Below are positions 39,445 through 48,397 of a stretch of DNA of 64,000 nt, piece by piece. Position 1 is the stretch's first letter. Each line of letters starts with the position of its first letter. The stretch comes from Ruminococcaceae bacterium UBA5891 (lineage in GTDB: Bacteria > Bacillota > Clostridia > Oscillospirales > Acutalibacteraceae). The stretch spans positions 1 to 64,000 of the forward strand of contig DJET01000054.1 of NCBI GenBank assembly GCA_002431945.1, given 5' to 3'. The notes below the pieces were generated by a model, which was given only the letters and a program-made list of their open reading frames with translations, had not been told where the DNA came from and made no database searches. Made by a program: the position numbers and the translations under genes.

Positions 39445-40263
39445 TTAAAAATGGATCTCGGCAGCCTTGTTTGCTGAGCGTATTTCTTTTGGGGTAGAAC
39501 CGAAAAAAGATTGAAATGTTTCATAAAACAAAGACGGTGATTTATAACCGACATTTTCAATGATTTTTGAAATCGGCAATTCGGAATTCTGCGTTAAATC
39601 CATTGCATGCTGCATTCTTACGGCGGTAATATGTTCGGATAATGATATGCCGGATATTTTCTTGAAAAGTGTACTGAAATAGCTCGGTGAGTAATGTAAT
39701 TCCTCCGCAAGCGTATTTCTTGAAATTTCTTCCGCATAATGGTTGTCAATATAATTCAAAACAGTTTGTACAAGTTGGATTTGTTTATTGTCAGACTCAT
39801 TATTTATATATAGATTCTCTGCCTGCTCACAAAAAAGCAGCCCGATTTCAATTATACGCCTCATTATATCATATTGAAATCTTGATTTGTCAATAATTGA
39901 GTTAAGCTTTAAAAAAGAACTGTTGAAAGCTTCGTATTGATGTGAATTGAGCTTGAAAAGATGCGGAGAATCAAGAACGGAAAGCTTATTTTTTATTTCC
40001 GGTGATAACATTACTGTTGAAAAACAAAAAGTGTTTAAATGCAGAAAATTACTTTTCACCGAGTAACTATGAAATGCTCCGGGCGGCATAATAGTTATAA
40101 ACCCATTGTCGATATTGTAAGGAATACCGTTAATAAATTCGGTTGCTTCTCCGCCTATTACCGATTCAACTTCATAAAAATCATGCCAGTGAGTTTTTGA
40201 AATCTGTATTTTTCTTTGTGATGACCAGTAATTAGCCTTATTATTTTGGTATTTTGTAAACAC
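39445..40263 (-). CDS. AraC-family transcription regulator with cupin sensor domain
   Basis: This 272-residue protein has an N-terminal cupin (HWHDFYEVESVIGGEATEFI, then MPPGAFHSYSV) and a C-terminal AraC domain (LAEELHYSPSYFSTLFKKIS, then SPSLFYETFQSFFGSTPKEI). The start is GTG 40,263 after GAGGTGAG. Its promoter (40,285-40,313) faces that of the FAD oxidoreductase gene. Such regulators usually sense a sugar and activate the adjacent catabolic genes. Confidence 0.92.
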   Translation of the reverse strand: MFTKYQNNKANYWSSQRKIQISKTHWHDFYEVESVIGGEATEFINGIPYNIDNGFITIMPPGAFHSYSVKSNFLHLNTFCFSTVMLSPEIKNKLSVLDSPHLFKLNSHQYEAFNSSFLKLNSIIDKSRFQYDIMRRIIEIGLLFCEQAENLYINNESDNKQIQLVQTVLNYIDNHYAEEISRNTLAEELHYSPSYFSTLFKKISGISLSEHITAVRMQHAMDLTQNSELPISKIIENVGYKSPSLFYETFQSFFGSTPKEIRSANKAAEIHF

Positions 40264-40284
40264 GTTATCTCACCTCTAATGATA

Positions 40285-40313
40285 ATAATAAAGTATTTAA
40301 TATAAAAAGTCAA
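40285..40313 (-). promoter_or_regulatory. Promoter of the AraC pair
   Basis: On the minus strand TTGACT (40,313-40,308) and TATTAT (40,290-40,285) have 17-bp spacing. Confidence 0.7.
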
Positions 40314-40355
40314 CAAATCATCAAACAAAAGTGAAGTTTTTTGTATGGTATATGA

Positions 40356-40384
40356 TTGAAAGATTAAGCGATTGATTATAAAAT
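40356..40384 (+). promoter_or_regulatory. Likely promoter of the sugar operon
   Basis: TTGAAA (40,356-40,361) and TAAAAT (40,379-40,384) are 17 bp apart, 34 bp before the FAD oxidoreductase ATG. The match is moderate, which suits a promoter that needs an activator such as the divergent AraC proteins. Confidence 0.55.
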
Positions 40385-40417
40385 AAATATAGAAAATCAT
40401 ATGGTAGGGAAGTAATT

Positions 40418-42178
40418 ATGAGGTTTGAAACGATAGAGCATAATGTTGATTTGTGTGTTGTAGGCGGCGGTCTTTCGGGGCTTTGCGCCGCTGTTGCCGC
40501 TGCGCGGCACGGTATAAAGGTTGTGCTGATGCAAGAACGGCCTATGCTTGGCGGTAACGCCTCAAGTGAAATTCGTATGTGGATTTGCGGTGCAGGCGGA
40601 GGTTTCGGAAATTTGCGTGAAACCGGAATTATAGAAGAAATACTCATGGAAAATCAATATAGAAATCCGGATAAAAATTACAGTATATGGGACGGTATTC
40701 TTTACGAGACGGCAGCATATCAAAACGGTTTGACTTTATTGCTTAACTGTACTTGCAACGAATGCGAAATGGAAAATGATGAAATAACATCGGTTACCGG
40801 ATGGCAGCTCACTACGCAGAAATATCATAAGGTGAACGCAAAAATTTTTGCGGATTGTTCGGGAGACAGTGTTTTAGCTCCTCTTACATCTGCCAAATCC
40901 TTTTGGGGACGGGAGGCAAAAAAAGAGTATAACGAAATCGGCGGACAGGAGGTTGCAGATAAATACACAATGGGGTTAAGCTGCCTGTTGCAGGCGCGTT
41001 ATGATCCCAAACCGTCTGGCTTTATTCCGCCAAAATGGGCGTATCACTATACAAAGGATGATTTGCCGTATAGACTTCCTAATTTGGAAAGTACGGGAGA
41101 AAACTTTTGGTTTCTTGAAATCGGCGGTGATAGGGATAGCATAGGTGATACTGAATTATTGCGTGATGAACTTTTGAAAATCGGCTACGGTATATGGGAC
41201 TATTGCAAGAATGCTCCGGAAAATAAAGAAAGAAATGCCAACTGGAAATTAGATTGGATGGGCATTTTACCGGGAAAGAGAGAAAGCCGCCGTTATTGCG
41301 GGGATTACATAATGACACAAAACGACTTGGCAGAGGGAAGAGAGTTCGAGGATATTGTGGCCTATGGCGGTTGGTCTATGGATGATCATAATCCGTTTGG
41401 CTTTTTATCAAAGGATCCCCCGAATCGCCATCATCGTACACATAGCCCGTATGGAATTCCTTTAAGGGCGCTTTATTCGGTCAATATAAAGAATTTAATG
41501 TTTGCCGGACGCAATATATCCACTACCCATATTGCATTATCGTCAACGCGTGTTATGGCGACTTGTGCGCTTTTGGGTCAGGCGGTCGGTACTGCGGCTG
41601 CCGTTGCGGTAGAAAACCGAACATTACCGCATAACTTTAAAAAAGAACATATTACCGATATTCAAAACAGGCTTATGGACGATGATTGTTGGCTGTTATC
41701 GCTGAAAAGACCGATTTCGGATTTAACTTTAAGAGCAAAACTTGAAACAAGTGCCGCAAATGCAGAGAATCTGAGGAACGGCATTGACAGACCGATAGGA
41801 AACGACGATAACGGCTGCTATTTAAAAGCAGGTGATACAGTATCTTATTGCTTTGAAAAACCGAGGCATATAAGCAACATAAGGATTGTATTTGACAGTG
41901 ATTTAAACCGAGAAACACTACCCAAGGATTTTGTAAGACCGATGCTTGCAAATCGACCTGAAAATTATCCGCAAAGTTATGTTCCGAAAACAATGATTAA
42001 ATCTTATAGGATTGAGGCTGTTTGCGGAGGAAAAAGTGAAATAATATATGAAACCGATAATAATTATCATCGCCTCAATAAAATATCGGTAAATGTTAAT
42101 GCAGAAAAAATCAGATTGATTCCGTTGGAAACCTGGGGCGCTGACGAATTTCATATATTCGCCTTTGACATAAGATAA
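40418..42178 (+). CDS. FAD-dependent oxidoreductase of a sugar locus
   Basis: This 586-residue protein has the FAD-binding GGGLSG at about 16-21 and a MLGGNASSEIRMW segment typical of the FAD_oxidored (PF12831-like) family. The later FAGRNISTTH and GQAVGTAAAVAV complete the FAD domain. The C-terminal ~130 residues look like a beta-sandwich module. Family members occur in glycan-degradation loci and may oxidise a sugar hydroxyl to help break unusual glycosidic links. The substrate is unknown. It heads the operon opposite the AraC genes. Confidence 0.85.
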   Translation: MRFETIEHNVDLCVVGGGLSGLCAAVAAARHGIKVVLMQERPMLGGNASSEIRMWICGAGGGFGNLRETGIIEEILMENQYRNPDKNYSIWDGILYETAAYQNGLTLLLNCTCNECEMENDEITSVTGWQLTTQKYHKVNAKIFADCSGDSVLAPLTSAKSFWGREAKKEYNEIGGQEVADKYTMGLSCLLQARYDPKPSGFIPPKWAYHYTKDDLPYRLPNLESTGENFWFLEIGGDRDSIGDTELLRDELLKIGYGIWDYCKNAPENKERNANWKLDWMGILPGKRESRRYCGDYIMTQNDLAEGREFEDIVAYGGWSMDDHNPFGFLSKDPPNRHHRTHSPYGIPLRALYSVNIKNLMFAGRNISTTHIALSSTRVMATCALLGQAVGTAAAVAVENRTLPHNFKKEHITDIQNRLMDDDCWLLSLKRPISDLTLRAKLETSAANAENLRNGIDRPIGNDDNGCYLKAGDTVSYCFEKPRHISNIRIVFDSDLNRETLPKDFVRPMLANRPENYPQSYVPKTMIKSYRIEAVCGGKSEIIYETDNNYHRLNKISVNVNAEKIRLIPLETWGADEFHIFAFDIR

Positions 42179-42205
42179 TTGATTTTGGTTCAGGGAGAGA
42201 GGACT

Positions 42206-43834
42206 ATGAATATTAGATATCCGGATGTTATATCCGTGTTTACAGAGAATGATTGCTATAGCGTCAGCGGCAAAGGTTATATATCGAAAGAGGATGTATC
42301 GGTTTCGGCTGCGTTGGTTGAAAAAACTTTGAATATCTGTCTTGTCGCAGATCAAACGCCTGTGAGATATATAAAGCTACATTGGACATTCGGTAAAAAT
42401 GAAAAAAGAAATGACAGTGTAAAGGTTTACGGAGATGTTTGGGAAAGAGGATACGGCGATCTTGAATGGAGGGGTAACGCCCCGGACAGAATGATGCCGT
42501 GGGTCTGCGCTGTCTCAAACGGCTCTGATTTAGATCGTAATTATGAAGGCAGATTTACCGAGTGCTTCGGAGTTAAGACGCAACCTAACGCAATGTGCTT
42601 TTGGCAATATGATACAAGCGGTATTACGCTTTGGCTCGATGTCAGATGCGGCGGGTGCGGAGTAATACTTGAAGGTCGGAAGTTGTCTGTTTGCGAAGTG
42701 TTATTTTCCGAATACAGAAATATTTCTGCATTTGATGCGCTCAGAAAGTATTATAAATCTCTGTGCCAAAATAAATTAAGCGCAGATCATAAAATATACG
42801 GAAGCAATAATTGGTATTATGCATATGGTAAGACATCGCACAGCGATGTGATTGATGATACCGAGCTTATCGTTAAATTGTGTTCTGAAAATGAAAATAA
42901 ACCGTATATGGTGATAGATGACGGTTGGGAAAAAAACGGTTGCGATGCCCCTTGGGATGTTTTAAAAGACGGCAAGTTCTATGATATGCAGGAATTAGCG
43001 AAAGAGATATCGCAAAAAGGGGCGCGCCCGGGAATTTGGTTAAGACCGTTAAGTGACAGAAAATTTGAAGTCTTTAACGCAAACGCCGAACAACGCTCCG
43101 GAAAAGACTCAAAGTTTTTGGATCCGTCACATCCTGATGTTCTTGAATATGTGCGTAAAACCATTGAAATGATATGCGGTTGGGGTTATGAATTGATAAA
43201 ACATGATTTTACAACATATGATGCACTTGGTTTCTGGGGATTTGAGCGTAAAGAGAACTTTGCGGATGACGGATGGCATTTTTGGAATAGAAAGAAAACA
43301 ACAGCCGAAATATTTATTGATTTATATAAAGTAATATATGAAGCGAGTAAAAATAAAGCGGTTATTTTAGGCTGTAATGTTATCGGTCATTTAGCTGCAG
43401 GATTAGTTCACGCAAACAGAACAGGCGATGATACAAGCGGTTATGACTGGGAAAGGGTCAGAAAATACGGTGTAAATACACTTGCGTTCAGAATGCTGCA
43501 TCACGGAGCATTTTATGAAGGCGATGTGGATTGCGTGGGTATAATGGGCAAAATTGATTGGCAGCTTAATCACGAGTGGCTTAAAGCGGTATCACGCAGT
43601 GGGACAGCTATGTTTGTATCTCCTAATCCAAGAATTATTAGCACAGAGGAAAAGGAAGAATTGCGTGAGGCTTACAAATTCGGGGCGGCTCAAAAAGATG
43701 TTTTAATTCCGTTGGATTGGATGGAAAATATTTGCCCTGAAAAGTGGGAGTTGAACGGAACTGAAATCACATTCAATTGGTATCCGAAGGACGGTATAAA
43801 TTCATTTCGCCCGGTAAACAGGAGGAAACAGTAA
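42206..43834 (+). CDS. Clan GH-D glycosidase (GH36/GH27-like)
   Basis: The product is about 542 residues from ATG 42,206 (GAGAGAGGA upstream). It has the clan's DDGW motif (in MVIDDGWEKNG, near 239), the nucleophile region LIKHDFTTYD (near 332) and the acid/base region NRTGDDTSGYDW (near 404). These fit alpha-galactosidase-like hydrolases, but the sequence is divergent, so the sugar specificity is open. No signal peptide is seen; it is cytoplasmic. Its stop overlaps the next ATG (TAATG). Confidence 0.82.
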   Translation: MNIRYPDVISVFTENDCYSVSGKGYISKEDVSVSAALVEKTLNICLVADQTPVRYIKLHWTFGKNEKRNDSVKVYGDVWERGYGDLEWRGNAPDRMMPWVCAVSNGSDLDRNYEGRFTECFGVKTQPNAMCFWQYDTSGITLWLDVRCGGCGVILEGRKLSVCEVLFSEYRNISAFDALRKYYKSLCQNKLSADHKIYGSNNWYYAYGKTSHSDVIDDTELIVKLCSENENKPYMVIDDGWEKNGCDAPWDVLKDGKFYDMQELAKEISQKGARPGIWLRPLSDRKFEVFNANAEQRSGKDSKFLDPSHPDVLEYVRKTIEMICGWGYELIKHDFTTYDALGFWGFERKENFADDGWHFWNRKKTTAEIFIDLYKVIYEASKNKAVILGCNVIGHLAAGLVHANRTGDDTSGYDWERVRKYGVNTLAFRMLHHGAFYEGDVDCVGIMGKIDWQLNHEWLKAVSRSGTAMFVSPNPRIISTEEKEELREAYKFGAAQKDVLIPLDWMENICPEKWELNGTEITFNWYPKDGINSFRPVNRRKQ

Positions 43835-45894
43835 TGATTACTTGCAGGAAATCTGATGGAAGAATTGACTACTCTGCACCGCTTATCAGTAACGGTGAAT
43901 TAAGCGTAACCTTAGATTATTCGGGAGCGCAAACAAAAGAAGCGGTTGTAGTATCGTCTGACGGACGAAGAATTGTGCATCCTACCCCTGAAATACTGCT
44001 TGCAGGAAGGAGATATGGCGGAAGTGACTGGACGAAAGGTCTGATAACATATGGCTTTTTATCCCAGCAAGGCACCGGAAATGTGATAGACTGGGAGCAA
44101 AGCTTATCATATGAAACTGCATCAACCATAACAAATACGCATTTTGATAATAATTTAACTGTTAAAACAGAAGCGTTTGTTTCCCTTGACGCCAATATAC
44201 TGGCAATCAAAAAGCAGTTTACAGAGGATTGCGACTATACATTCACATATAATTTGGCTTCGATGGACAGTCCTGACAGCTTTCCGAGGGACTTTAAAGT
44301 TAAATCTGAACTGAAAAACGGAATTTTAATTGATTATGAGGTTGAAGGGCGGATTAAGTTTATCGGTACGGTCCGCTTTGTTTGCAGTGACAGTAATTTT
44401 AAACCTCTAATAAATAACAATAAGTTTTCTTATTCCGGCAAATGCAATAAAAACGCTGAAGTATGCTTTTATTTGGTATTCAGCGATAATGTTTCAGAAA
44501 CTAAAGTCGAAGAACTTGATTGGAATTCATTGTATAACAGACATTGTGAGAATGTCAGACAATATAACTCCGAGGGATATGTTGAACTCGGTGATGATTC
44601 GTTGAATAAGGCATATCAGGTTGCATCGTATCATTTAAGATGCGTTTCAACTCCTTGGGGAATACCTACCGGTGTTTTCAGGACGCATTGGAGCGGCGTT
44701 TATTTTTCCTTTGATGAATTTTATATGCTGGACGCACTTTTGTCTTCAAATCACTTGAATAATGCTAAAAAGTGTGTAAATTTCAGGGCGAGAATGCTTA
44801 ATGTCGGATTGCGCAGGGCTGCATATATGGAAAGATTTCCGGAGAAAATGCAGGCACGCTATCCTTGGGTGGCAAACGAGGACGGAAAGGAACTGTCTTC
44901 TTCCGGATATTATAACGATCATATATTCCATATGGCTAATATAGCAATGGGCGCATGGGAGTATTATAAGCACAGCGGCGACAAAGAGTTTTTATGCGAA
45001 AAGCTTTATCCCGTTATTAAGGCTTGTGCAGGCTTTTATCATTTTAATATGATTTATAGGCTAAAGGAGGGAACTGTTATCGGGCATTGCACAGATCTCG
45101 AACGATTAGGACCTTCCATTCAGAACGCTTATATGACAACCTGTTCTGCAATAGTTGTTTTGAGAATATTTGCCGAGGCCGCAAATATTCTCGGCAGGGA
45201 TGAAGCACTTGCAAAAGAATGTGCCGAAGAAGCTGATGAGTTATTTCTTAATTTACCGAATGACGGCAAAAAGTATGTTGCATATCCGGGATTTAAGGAT
45301 GCCAGCGTTGCGGTAATAACGGGAACATATCCTTATAGGGTTCATGAAAAATATAATGAACTTGAAGATATGGCCGTAAAGGATTATGTAAGTAAAGAGC
45401 TGATCTTCGGAAATATGTATGCCGAAGGGAAAAAAATATGCTCGTGGTATTCGCTGTGGAAAGCAATTTATTATATTCGCCGTTTTTATAAAGATGAAGC
45501 GTATTCTGCTGTGAAACAGGCAATTGAAGAGTGCGGAGCATTTAACGAAATGTTTGAAATAAATGAAAATGCCGTATCCTTGCGTCCCTGGTTTTCAACG
45601 GCTTCAGCTTTTTTAGTTACGGCGGTAAATGAAATGCTATTGCAAAACGAAGATGACGGCAGCATTTTGCTTTTGCCGTGCTTGCCGGAGAAAGTAGGTG
45701 ATGTTAAGTTCAAATTGAGTGCTCACAATAATATGATTGTTGAATTAGAGTTGGAAGATAATATTGTGAAAAAACTGAAAATTTCGGGAAAAACCGATGG
45801 TCTGAAATTCGGAATGCCGGATTATTTTAAATACGATGGAAAAGTTTTGTGTAAAAAAAGCAATATTACTTACTATTCATACTCTGAAATATAA
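43834..45894 (+). CDS. (alpha/alpha)6-barrel glycoside hydrolase, GH95/GH65-like
   Basis: The product is about 686 residues. The N-terminal ~240 residues form a beta-sandwich. A helical barrel follows (STPWGIPTGVFRTHWSGVYF, then FHMANIAMGAWEYYKHSGD). The C-terminal beta domain starts near ILLLPCLPEKVGDV, a feature of GH95 and related clan GH-L-like enzymes. It lacks a signal peptide. The frame from 43,777 starts in the previous gene; ATG 43,834 follows GGAGGAAACA and is preferred. Confidence 0.7.
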   Translation: MITCRKSDGRIDYSAPLISNGELSVTLDYSGAQTKEAVVVSSDGRRIVHPTPEILLAGRRYGGSDWTKGLITYGFLSQQGTGNVIDWEQSLSYETASTITNTHFDNNLTVKTEAFVSLDANILAIKKQFTEDCDYTFTYNLASMDSPDSFPRDFKVKSELKNGILIDYEVEGRIKFIGTVRFVCSDSNFKPLINNNKFSYSGKCNKNAEVCFYLVFSDNVSETKVEELDWNSLYNRHCENVRQYNSEGYVELGDDSLNKAYQVASYHLRCVSTPWGIPTGVFRTHWSGVYFSFDEFYMLDALLSSNHLNNAKKCVNFRARMLNVGLRRAAYMERFPEKMQARYPWVANEDGKELSSSGYYNDHIFHMANIAMGAWEYYKHSGDKEFLCEKLYPVIKACAGFYHFNMIYRLKEGTVIGHCTDLERLGPSIQNAYMTTCSAIVVLRIFAEAANILGRDEALAKECAEEADELFLNLPNDGKKYVAYPGFKDASVAVITGTYPYRVHEKYNELEDMAVKDYVSKELIFGNMYAEGKKICSWYSLWKAIYYIRRFYKDEAYSAVKQAIEECGAFNEMFEINENAVSLRPWFSTASAFLVTAVNEMLLQNEDDGSILLLPCLPEKVGDVKFKLSAHNNMIVELELEDNIVKKLKISGKTDGLKFGMPDYFKYDGKVLCKKSNITYYSYSEI

Positions 45895-45953
45895 ACATTA
45901 AGATAAATATGATGATTTTAGTAAAAAAGTTAAGTTTTGGCAGATTTGTTCAT

Positions 45954-45981
45954 TATAGTCCAAAATCTGTACAATATAGTC
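45954..45981 (+). promoter_or_regulatory. Direct repeat TATAGTC x2, likely AraC-type activator site
   Basis: TATAGTC occurs at 45,954-45,960 and 45,975-45,981, exactly 21 bp apart (two helical turns). The second copy ends three bases before the -35 box. That is the classic placing of AraC-family half-sites for activation. Confidence 0.6.
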
Positions 45982-45983
45982 TA

Positions 45984-46012
45984 TTGTTGAAATAAAGTAA
46001 TGATTGTATAAT
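45984..46012 (+). promoter_or_regulatory. Promoter of the GH130 gene
   Basis: TTGTTG (45,984-45,989) and TATAAT (46,007-46,012) are 17 bp apart. The weak -35 and perfect -10 box fit activator dependence. Confidence 0.7.
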
Positions 46013-46050
46013 ATAGATAATAAAATACAAGATTTTTTAATAAAGGTTGT

Positions 46051-46998
46051 ATGTCTATGAATGAATTTATTTTGCACAGATCGGAATGTAATCCTATTAT
46101 TAGGCCGGAGGACTTCCCGATTCCGGCAGATAGTGTTATGAATTGCGGTCAGGCTATGTATAAAGGAAAAATCGTTTTGTTGATTGCCGTAATATACAGG
46201 GGTCTGTTAAACGGCGAGAGAACCGGAATACATGTGGGTTTCAGTGAGGATGGTATCCATTTTCAAATAAATCCGGAGCCTTTGTGCCGACATACGGATT
46301 GGTGCGGTGCGGTCGGAAATTTTGACTGTTGGGTAATTGATCCGCGCCTTACGCAGATAGGCGATACATATTATATAGTGCGACCCGGAGAAGGACCTAA
46401 CGGACCGTGTGCATTGCTCGAAAAAACCGTGGATTTCAAAACCGTGGAATTTGTTGATTGCATTGCACTTCCGGCAAACAGAGTTCCATGCCTGTTCCCG
46501 GAAAAAATCGGCGGGAAATATGTAAAGCTTGACCGTCCGTATTTCGGACATGGAAAAGGCGGCGGAAACATTTGGATATCATATTCCCCGGATCTTATTC
46601 ACTGGGGACATTACAGACCGTTGCTTATGCCCGGCATTGCACCTTACTTTGATTTTAAAATAGGACCTACCGTTCCTGTGAAAACAAAATACGGATGGCT
46701 TGAAATATTCCACGGCACATGGGATACTTGTTCGGATACCAGATATTCGCTGGGCGCAATGCTGCTTGATTTGGAAAATCCTGAGAAGATTATAGGTATT
46801 ACCAGAAGTTGGATTTTGACACCGCAGGCGGATTATGAGATGATGGGACATGTGGGCAATGTTTGCTTTGCCTGCGGCTGTTTGGTTGATGAAGAAAAGG
46901 ATGAAATTAAAGTCTATTACGGTGCGGCAGATGAACGCATCTGTTTAGCGTCGGGTTCACTCAGTGAGTTGATTGAAGTTTGTAAAAACGAGCTTTGA
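46051..46998 (+). CDS. GH130-family glycoside phosphorylase/hydrolase
   Basis: This 315-residue five-bladed beta-propeller-type protein shows the GH130 pattern: ECNPIIRPEDFP, NFDCWVIDPRLTQIGDTYYI, HGKGGGNIWISYSPDLIHWG, and KIGPTVPVKTKYGWLEIFHG. GH130 enzymes mostly cleave beta-mannosides by phosphorolysis, forming mannose 1-phosphate. ATG 46,057 is an alternative start. It is cytoplasmic. It opens a new transcription unit that continues into the solute-binding protein 32 bp downstream. Confidence 0.88.
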   Translation: MSMNEFILHRSECNPIIRPEDFPIPADSVMNCGQAMYKGKIVLLIAVIYRGLLNGERTGIHVGFSEDGIHFQINPEPLCRHTDWCGAVGNFDCWVIDPRLTQIGDTYYIVRPGEGPNGPCALLEKTVDFKTVEFVDCIALPANRVPCLFPEKIGGKYVKLDRPYFGHGKGGGNIWISYSPDLIHWGHYRPLLMPGIAPYFDFKIGPTVPVKTKYGWLEIFHGTWDTCSDTRYSLGAMLLDLENPEKIIGITRSWILTPQADYEMMGHVGNVCFACGCLVDEEKDEIKVYYGAADERICLASGSLSELIEVCKNEL

Positions 46999-47030
46999 TT
47001 TTCTTATATTTATTTGAAAGGAAGTTTTTT

Positions 47031-48389
47031 ATGGGTAATTCAAAAATTAAATTAGCGTCACTTATACTTGCTGTTATGATGACGGCATCGTGCCTTGGCG
47101 GATGCGGCGATAAAAAAGACCAATCCTCCGGTGAAAGCAGCGGCAGTGATAACAGTACGGCGGAACAGGATTTATCATATCTCGATAAAATTCCGGAATC
47201 TGCAAAGGAACAGACTCTTCAATTCGCAACATGGATAGATCACACTCAAACCGAATCGGCACGCGTTATTTCAAGCTTTATTAAGAAGACGGGCGTTAAG
47301 GTTGAGCTTTGGTCTACGTCTCAAACCGAATACATATCTAAACTTTCGTCGGCAATAGCATCCGGTAAATCCCCCGATGTTTTAGTTACAAACGGTGAGT
47401 TCCCTACGATATTGAAGGTCGCACAGCCGGTTACTACGGGCGGTATTGATCCTACGGACGAATATTGGGATCAAAACATTACTAAGGTTATGACTGTCGG
47501 CGGCAAATGCTACGGTGTAAATTCTGTTAATTCACCTTGGTATATCGGAGGAGGATTGGTGTTCTATAACAAAACGGTTATGGAAGAAAACGGAATAAAA
47601 ACTCCGGGAGAATATTACGAAGAGGGCAACTGGAATTACAAAACAATGGAAGCCTGCATAAAACAATGCGACGCGCTCGGCGGCGACTATCAGGGTTGCT
47701 TCTTTGACGGAGATGTATTAGCTCCCGGACAGGGCGGAGCCTTTGTTAAGTATAAGGACGGCAAATTCTATAACGGTATGATGGAGGATAACTATTTATC
47801 CTGCCTGCGCTGGGTTGCCACAATGAACAAGGAAGGTCATCTTTCAAAGCAAAATATTCAAAGCTTCTTTAAGGGCAAAATACTTATGTGGACCACAAAC
47901 TCGTTTGGACTCAGAAAAACCGGACATTTTGCTAAAATGAATACCGATGATCTCGGTTTCACATATTTGCCCACTCCGGATGAAGGTAAGCCCGTAACGA
48001 CTGTGGGGCGCATTCGTGCGTATGGTATAGTTCAGGGTTCTAAAAATCCGGAAGCGGCAGCGGCGTTTATCCGTTATTATCTCGATTACAATAACTATGA
48101 CGAAGACGAAATTTTCTTTAGTGACGAAGCAAAGGAAATGTATTTCAGCCTTATGAAATTGGAAAAGGACAGAGAAGTTGTATACAGTTATGGAAGTGCT
48201 GTGTGTAATTTGTATGATTCTTCAAGCAGCTATACTCTTTATCGCAGGATTGTTGAGCAGCTCAAGGGTCAAGATCCGGCACAGCTTACTGCATATGCGC
48301 AGTCGCTTAATAATGAGTTAAACGCGGCTTGCGATACGGCTAATAAGCTTTTAGCAGAAATAATAGAAAGAGATAAAAATATCGGTTGA
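47031..48389 (+). CDS. ABC sugar-transport solute-binding lipoprotein
   Basis: This 452-residue family 1 extracellular solute-binding protein has a lipoprotein signal with Cys25 in CLGGCGD as the likely anchored residue. A serine-rich linker follows. The fold elements (LQFATWIDHTQTESARVISS, GKSPDVLVTNGEF, VVFY-type NKTVMEENGIKTP) are those of maltose-binding-like proteins. GAAAGGAAG precedes the ATG. No permeases lie immediately after it; it may share the ones encoded further downstream. Confidence 0.9.
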   Translation: MGNSKIKLASLILAVMMTASCLGGCGDKKDQSSGESSGSDNSTAEQDLSYLDKIPESAKEQTLQFATWIDHTQTESARVISSFIKKTGVKVELWSTSQTEYISKLSSAIASGKSPDVLVTNGEFPTILKVAQPVTTGGIDPTDEYWDQNITKVMTVGGKCYGVNSVNSPWYIGGGLVFYNKTVMEENGIKTPGEYYEEGNWNYKTMEACIKQCDALGGDYQGCFFDGDVLAPGQGGAFVKYKDGKFYNGMMEDNYLSCLRWVATMNKEGHLSKQNIQSFFKGKILMWTTNSFGLRKTGHFAKMNTDDLGFTYLPTPDEGKPVTTVGRIRAYGIVQGSKNPEAAAAFIRYYLDYNNYDEDEIFFSDEAKEMYFSLMKLEKDREVVYSYGSAVCNLYDSSSSYTLYRRIVEQLKGQDPAQLTAYAQSLNNELNAACDTANKLLAEIIERDKNIG

Positions 48390-48397
48390 GTGATAAT

